This document shows, one piece after another, positions 57,284-64,000 of a DNA stretch of 64,000 bases. This stretch comes from Desulfobacterales bacterium (lineage in GTDB: Bacteria > Desulfobacterota > Desulfobacteria > Desulfobacterales > JAAELO01). The notes under the pieces were generated by a model that was not told where the DNA came from, made no database searches, and worked only from the letters and a program-made list of their open reading frames with translations. Within the stretch, counting starts at the first letter, position 1; each line of letters begins with the position of its first letter. Position numbers and translations under genes: made by a program. The stretch is from the NCBI GenBank assembly GCA_024226555.1, contig JAAELO010000762.1:25531-89530 (forward strand), read 5' to 3'.

Positions 57284-58441
57284 TTAATTCATTTTATCAG
57301 CTATATTTATAATTCTTTCACAAAGCATATTAACATAACTTCCGAACTCATTATCGTACCATCCATAAATAACAGCCTGGTTTACAGAAGTTCCATTAAC
57401 ATCTGAACTATTACAATCAGTTTCATTTGATTCTATAATAGCAGCTGCCTTTGGAACACCTATTATATCTGAAGAAACGTTTTGTTTATCTGAATATATT
57501 AAATAACCATTACCTTCTTTTTCAGAAGTTTCCTTATATATAAGATTTAGATCCTCTTTAGAAATTAAACTATCTTTAATATTCACAACAAGTATTATAA
57601 GTGAACCTGTTGTAGTTGGAACCCTAACCGACTCGGCACTAAAACCAATTTTTTTCATCTCCGGAATTACAAGAGAAAGAGCTTTTGCAGCGCCCGTTGT
57701 TGTTAAAATTATATTGTTAAGGATGCTTCTGTTTTTTCTAAGATCTGTTTTTCCTTTTTTAGCAAGAGAGTCCAGAACATTTTGTGATCCTGTTGCAGCG
57801 TGGATAGTTGTCATAGCGCACGACATAATATTATCAGATCCATATTTATTTAAAAGAGGCTTTATCATATGGGCAAGGCAGGTTGTCGTACACGATGCAT
57901 TTGAAATTAAATTATGTTTTGTAGAATCATAATCAGATCCATTTATACCCATAACTGTAGTGATAGCATCTTCAGGCATATTTTTTGATGAATCTTTTAT
58001 TTTAAAAGGAGCAGATGCTACTACTTTTTTAGCTCCACCTTTAATATGTCCTTTTAAAAACCCTTTATCAGACTCATTAATTGTTGGATCCAGAAACTGC
58101 CCTGTTGTATCAACAACCAATTCAACTCCATTTTCTTTCCACTTTATATCCTGGGGGTTTCTATCAGTTCTTAAAAACTTAACTTTTATGCCATCTATAA
58201 CAATTGAACCATCTGATTCATTAATATTCTCAATTACAGAATCTTTTTTAAATCCATATAAAAAGCTGCTTAAAGATCCATATGTGGAATCTCTTTCAAC
58301 ATAATGGGCAATATCATTTATGGAAGTTCCTACTTCCCTTCCCAAATTTACAACGAGTTCGTCAAAGTATTTATGGCCAATCTGGTGCCAAACAGTTAGT
58401 TTTCCTATTCTTCCAAAACCATTAATTCCCAGTTTTTTCAT
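57284..58441 (-). CDS. gap: Glyceraldehyde-3-phosphate dehydrogenase
   Basis: KLGINGFGRIGKL, SNASCTTTCLAHMIKPL, TTIHAATGSQN, WYDNEFGSYVNML. Confidence 0.94.
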   Translation of the reverse strand: MKKLGINGFGRIGKLTVWHQIGHKYFDELVVNLGREVGTSINDIAHYVERDSTYGSLSSFLYGFKKDSVIENINESDGSIVIDGIKVKFLRTDRNPQDIKWKENGVELVVDTTGQFLDPTINESDKGFLKGHIKGGAKKVVASAPFKIKDSSKNMPEDAITTVMGINGSDYDSTKHNLISNASCTTTCLAHMIKPLLNKYGSDNIMSCAMTTIHAATGSQNVLDSLAKKGKTDLRKNRSILNNIILTTTGAAKALSLVIPEMKKIGFSAESVRVPTTTGSLIILVVNIKDSLISKEDLNLIYKETSEKEGNGYLIYSDKQNVSSDIIGVPKAAAIIESNETDCNSSDVNGTSVNQAVIYGWYDNEFGSYVNMLCERIINIADKMN

Positions 58442-58530
58442 ATATGAACTCCTGAAATATTTTCAAATTTAATAAAATTATTATCTGCTAATAAATACAA
58501 TAAAAGCTTCTATAGCATAATTAGTACAAT

Positions 58531-58634
58531 GAATCTCTAATAAATAGAATTTTGGTTGAAATGCAACTTTTATAAAAGCTTTTGTTTTATAAAAAAAAAG
58601 CAGGTTCCATCAAAAGGGCTTTATTAGATATTCA
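58531..58634. repeat. Family B MITE-like element, copy B3
   Basis: GAATCTCTAATAAATAGAATTTTGGTTGAAATGCAAC...CATCAAAAGGGCTTTATTAGATATTC. Confidence 0.7.
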
Positions 58635-58840
58635 TTATTTAAAAATATCCATTAATAATGGTTTTTATATTTTTTTATCATACCTTATATAAAATGTTAT
58701 ATTTTTTTATTATAGTTATCTAAAAAATATATGTTATTAAGTAAAACTTTTATTTTTAATAAAGATGACCTCTAATAATTATAATTTAAATCAATAACCA
58801 GTTATTAGTAGTTCACACTAAATAGTTTAATGGAGTAAAT

Positions 58841-59455
58841 ATGGGAATTTTATCAGCCAGCGCCTCAATATCAAAATACAGAGTCGTAGGCGAAATAAGT
58901 GAGAAAATAATTGAAGTTGTAACTGAAGGGCTTAAAAAAAATACCATTATAGATATAGATGATGGGACAGCTGAAGTATCAGTAGGATGGACCTCTACAC
59001 AAAATAATTTCAAACCTTATTTTGAAGATTCATCTTTTCTTGTGGGCCAGTTCTTTATTTTTTCTTTAAGGGTGGACAAAAAAAAGGTACCTGCAAAGGT
59101 TCTTAAAAAACATGTAACACTTCAAACAGACAAAAAACTTGAAGAAACAGGTAAAGAGTTTATTTCAAAAAGTGAAAAGCAGAGAATTAAAGAACAGATC
59201 AATGAGATGCTTTTGATGAAAATGCACGCAACACCAAATACTTACGATCTTATATGGAATTTTGAAGATAAAGAACTTCTTTTTTTTACTACTCAAAAAG
59301 CTGCTAATGAAGAACTTGAAACGCTATTTTCAAAGTCATTTGGATTAACTTTAATCAAAATGTTTCCATATACTATTGCAGATCTTACACTTGATCTGAG
59401 TGAAGATGATAAAGATAAATTAAATAAATTAATACCTGCAAATTTTAAGGAATAA
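58841..59455 (+). CDS. RdgC-like recombination-associated protein, N-terminal part
   Basis: MGILSASASISKYRVVGEI...VGQFFIFSLRVDKKKVPAKVLKKHV...SEKQRIKEQINEMLLMKMHATPNTYDLIWNFEDKELLFFTTQKAANEELETLFSKSFGLTL. Confidence 0.75.
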   Translation: MGILSASASISKYRVVGEISEKIIEVVTEGLKKNTIIDIDDGTAEVSVGWTSTQNNFKPYFEDSSFLVGQFFIFSLRVDKKKVPAKVLKKHVTLQTDKKLEETGKEFISKSEKQRIKEQINEMLLMKMHATPNTYDLIWNFEDKELLFFTTQKAANEELETLFSKSFGLTLIKMFPYTIADLTLDLSEDDKDKLNKLIPANFKE

Positions 59456-59458
59456 TAA

Positions 59459-59980
59459 ATGATAGATGTATCTGTTTCATATAATAAATATAAGTTTTTA
59501 GGTAACGAATTTCTAACATGGTTATGGTTTATCATCGAAAATGAGGAGATAAACCTAAAAGATCATGAACATGTTGTTTTAGAGATTGGTAATAAAATAG
59601 TTTGTGAAAGGGCAAGTGGGGATGATTCCGTTGAAAATATAACTATTAAAGGTGATGATGCTGGCCTTGAAGAGGGAAAACTTGCTCTTAAAAAAGGCGC
59701 GGTTGTTACCGAAATATCAGTGGTCTATAAATCAGGTGAACACCAGTGGAAGTTCACTATTAAAGGTGAAAGTCTCAATCTTAGCAATCTTAAAACTCCT
59801 GAAACGGAAAGTTTAAAAAAGAAAGATGAATATGAGGGAGCTATTCTTGAAAAATACTATCTATACAACAAAATAGTGGATTTTATAGATAAAATTTATA
59901 AAAAGTTTGTTGAAATAAGATTATCAAAAAAGTGGGATGAAGAGACTCTTATCAATATAACTGACTGGATTAAAAGTTGA
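59459..59980 (+). CDS. RdgC-associated protein / possible split C-terminal part
   Basis: KFLGNEFLTWLWFIIENEE; 3-nt gap from the upstream RdgC-like gene. Confidence 0.55.
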   Translation: MIDVSVSYNKYKFLGNEFLTWLWFIIENEEINLKDHEHVVLEIGNKIVCERASGDDSVENITIKGDDAGLEEGKLALKKGAVVTEISVVYKSGEHQWKFTIKGESLNLSNLKTPETESLKKKDEYEGAILEKYYLYNKIVDFIDKIYKKFVEIRLSKKWDEETLINITDWIKS

Positions 59981-60450
59981 TAAAGGTAATTGTTAATAAC
60001 TTTCAACTTATTAACAATTACTAATAATTAAAAAATTCAGGAAAAATTCCATTTTTTTTGAAATATAAAAATTCTATTATTTCAACATTATGGAAATTTT
60101 TAATTATTTTAAAATTGTTAATAACTAATGATAAAAAATGTTAATAAATATGCTAATTTTAAACAATTTTAATTTTATATTCATAACTAATATTGTATTA
60201 GAAATTTATAATAAAAAGAATATGAATAATTAACATAAAAAAAGGTAAGAAAAACATATATTTATAGAGTTATTAGTATTATTAACAGGACTAATAATAT
60301 AAAGAGTTAATTAAAAAGAATAAATAACTAAAAGCAATAAATCTCTATTTAATTTTAAATTTAAAATCATTGATATTTATTGTATTTACTACTATTGTAT
60401 TAGAGTTTTTTTGTTATATATAAACCTTAATTCAAATCTGAGATTACCAA
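59981..60450. other. Candidate replication origin (oriC-like) region
   Basis: Highly AT-rich intergenic DNA directly upstream of dnaN-gyrB with five copies of TTATTAACA/TGTTAATAA at 59991-59999, 60008-60016, 60116-60124, 60139-60147, 60279-60287. Confidence 0.55.
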
Positions 60451-61569
60451 ATGAAATTTATAGTTAATAAAAATGATATAATTTCTGTTCTTTCTAATAT
60501 TCAGGGATTAACCGGAAGAAAATCAAGTTTGGCAATAACATCTAACGTTCTTATTGAAGCTTTTGATAATAAGATTAAATTTTCCGCTACAGATCTTGAG
60601 ACCGGTTATAGAGGAGTATTCCCTGCCAATGTTGAGAAAGAAGGGATTATAGCAATAAATGCAAGAAAATTTTATGAGATTGTTAACAATTTTCCAACTG
60701 ATCAAATAGAGATTAATGAAGAGGAAGAACAATGGATCAGAATTGGAAACGAAAGTGTTGAGTATTATATAGTTGGTATGAATCATGTTGATTTTCCAGA
60801 GATAGAGATTCCTGATGAGATAGATTTTTTTGAAATAGAGTCTCAAACATTGAAAGAGATGATAGAAAAAACTATAGTAATATCCCATACAGGAGATGAA
60901 AAAAGAGCTCATATTACAGGAATTAATTTTGACAAGCATATTGCTGATGACAATAAATTTTTAAGATTAGCATCAACTGATGTTAAAAGATTAAACCTTG
61001 TAACATATGAATTTAAAAATCAACCAGCTAATTATAACGAAGAACAACTTATACTTCCAAAAAAAGGTATGAGTGAAGTTAATAAATTTCTTGATAATGA
61101 AGGTTTAATAAAAACAGGTTTCTTTAAAAACCATTTCTTTGTTAAAAAAGATAATGAATCTATAGTAATAAGAATCCTTGAAGGAAAATTTCCAAAATAC
61201 GATACTTTAAATAATATAGATGAAGAGTTTAATATTAAAATTGATAAAATTAAGTTTTCAATGCTTTTAAAAAGAATGTCAATTTTAACATCTGACAAAT
61301 ATAAAAGTGTTGTATTTAGTTTTAGTGAAAATAAACTTACTATAACAGCTACAAATCCTGAGATTGGTGAATCAAAAGAGGAATTTGAAATAGAGTATAA
61401 CAGGGAAGAGATTGAAGCTGCATTTAATCCAAGATATTTCCTTGAAACAGTTAATATGATTGGCAGCGAAAAAGTTGTCATTAATATAGAAAATAATCAA
61501 AAACCTTGTAAAGTATTTGGTGAGGATAATATGGATTTTTTAAGTATTATCATGCCAATGAAGATGTAG
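60451..61569 (+). CDS. dnaN: DNA polymerase III beta subunit (sliding clamp)
   Basis: MKFIVNKNDIISVLSNIQGLTGRKSSLAITSNVLIEA...; C-terminal DFLSIIMPMKM. Confidence 0.95.
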   Translation: MKFIVNKNDIISVLSNIQGLTGRKSSLAITSNVLIEAFDNKIKFSATDLETGYRGVFPANVEKEGIIAINARKFYEIVNNFPTDQIEINEEEEQWIRIGNESVEYYIVGMNHVDFPEIEIPDEIDFFEIESQTLKEMIEKTIVISHTGDEKRAHITGINFDKHIADDNKFLRLASTDVKRLNLVTYEFKNQPANYNEEQLILPKKGMSEVNKFLDNEGLIKTGFFKNHFFVKKDNESIVIRILEGKFPKYDTLNNIDEEFNIKIDKIKFSMLLKRMSILTSDKYKSVVFSFSENKLTITATNPEIGESKEEFEIEYNREEIEAAFNPRYFLETVNMIGSEKVVINIENNQKPCKVFGEDNMDFLSIIMPMKM

Positions 61570-63999
<2,430 letters not shown>

Positions 64000-64000
64000 A

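Noticed and set aside
60523-60939. Antisense ORFs in dnaN and gyrB (60523, 61032, 61793, 62561, 62811)
   Set aside because: Low-complexity translations opposite conserved replication genes

Overview
AT-rich bacterial chromosome segment from a sulfate reducer, probably Desulfobacterota (inferred from dsrABD-dsrN, a periplasmic [NiFe] hydrogenase with hyp genes, a tetraheme cytochrome c3 and Tat genes). It ends in a dnaN-gyrB block preceded by a very AT-rich, oriC-like intergenic region. Other recognisable content: CcdA, SUI1/YciH, CvfB-like, globin-EAL, SfsA, a NifB-like radical SAM operon, SppA, tRNA-Glu and tRNA-Lys, ABC-F + HflX, DapA-like, GAPDH and a split RdgC-like pair. The best candidates for undescribed biology are: (1) a three-gene cytosolic module at 21.7-24.8 kb, made of a DUF1858-like domain fused to a type-II substrate-binding fold, a HypB/UreG-like GTPase with two CxxC motifs, and an ABC ATPase that also carries a DUF1858/ScdA_N-like domain, with no permease; (2) a divergent five-gene cluster at 15.4-21.6 kb (ketosynthase-like, ICMT-like methyltransferase, UGT glycosyltransferase, B12-binding radical SAM, PLD-like); (3) a NifB-like / Tat-exported substrate-binding protein / NapH-like operon at 7.2-9.6 kb. 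The intergenic DNA carries at least four interspersed palindromic or MITE-like repeat families, several of which abut or supply gene stop codons. All assignments come from reading motifs by eye; no database search was run.
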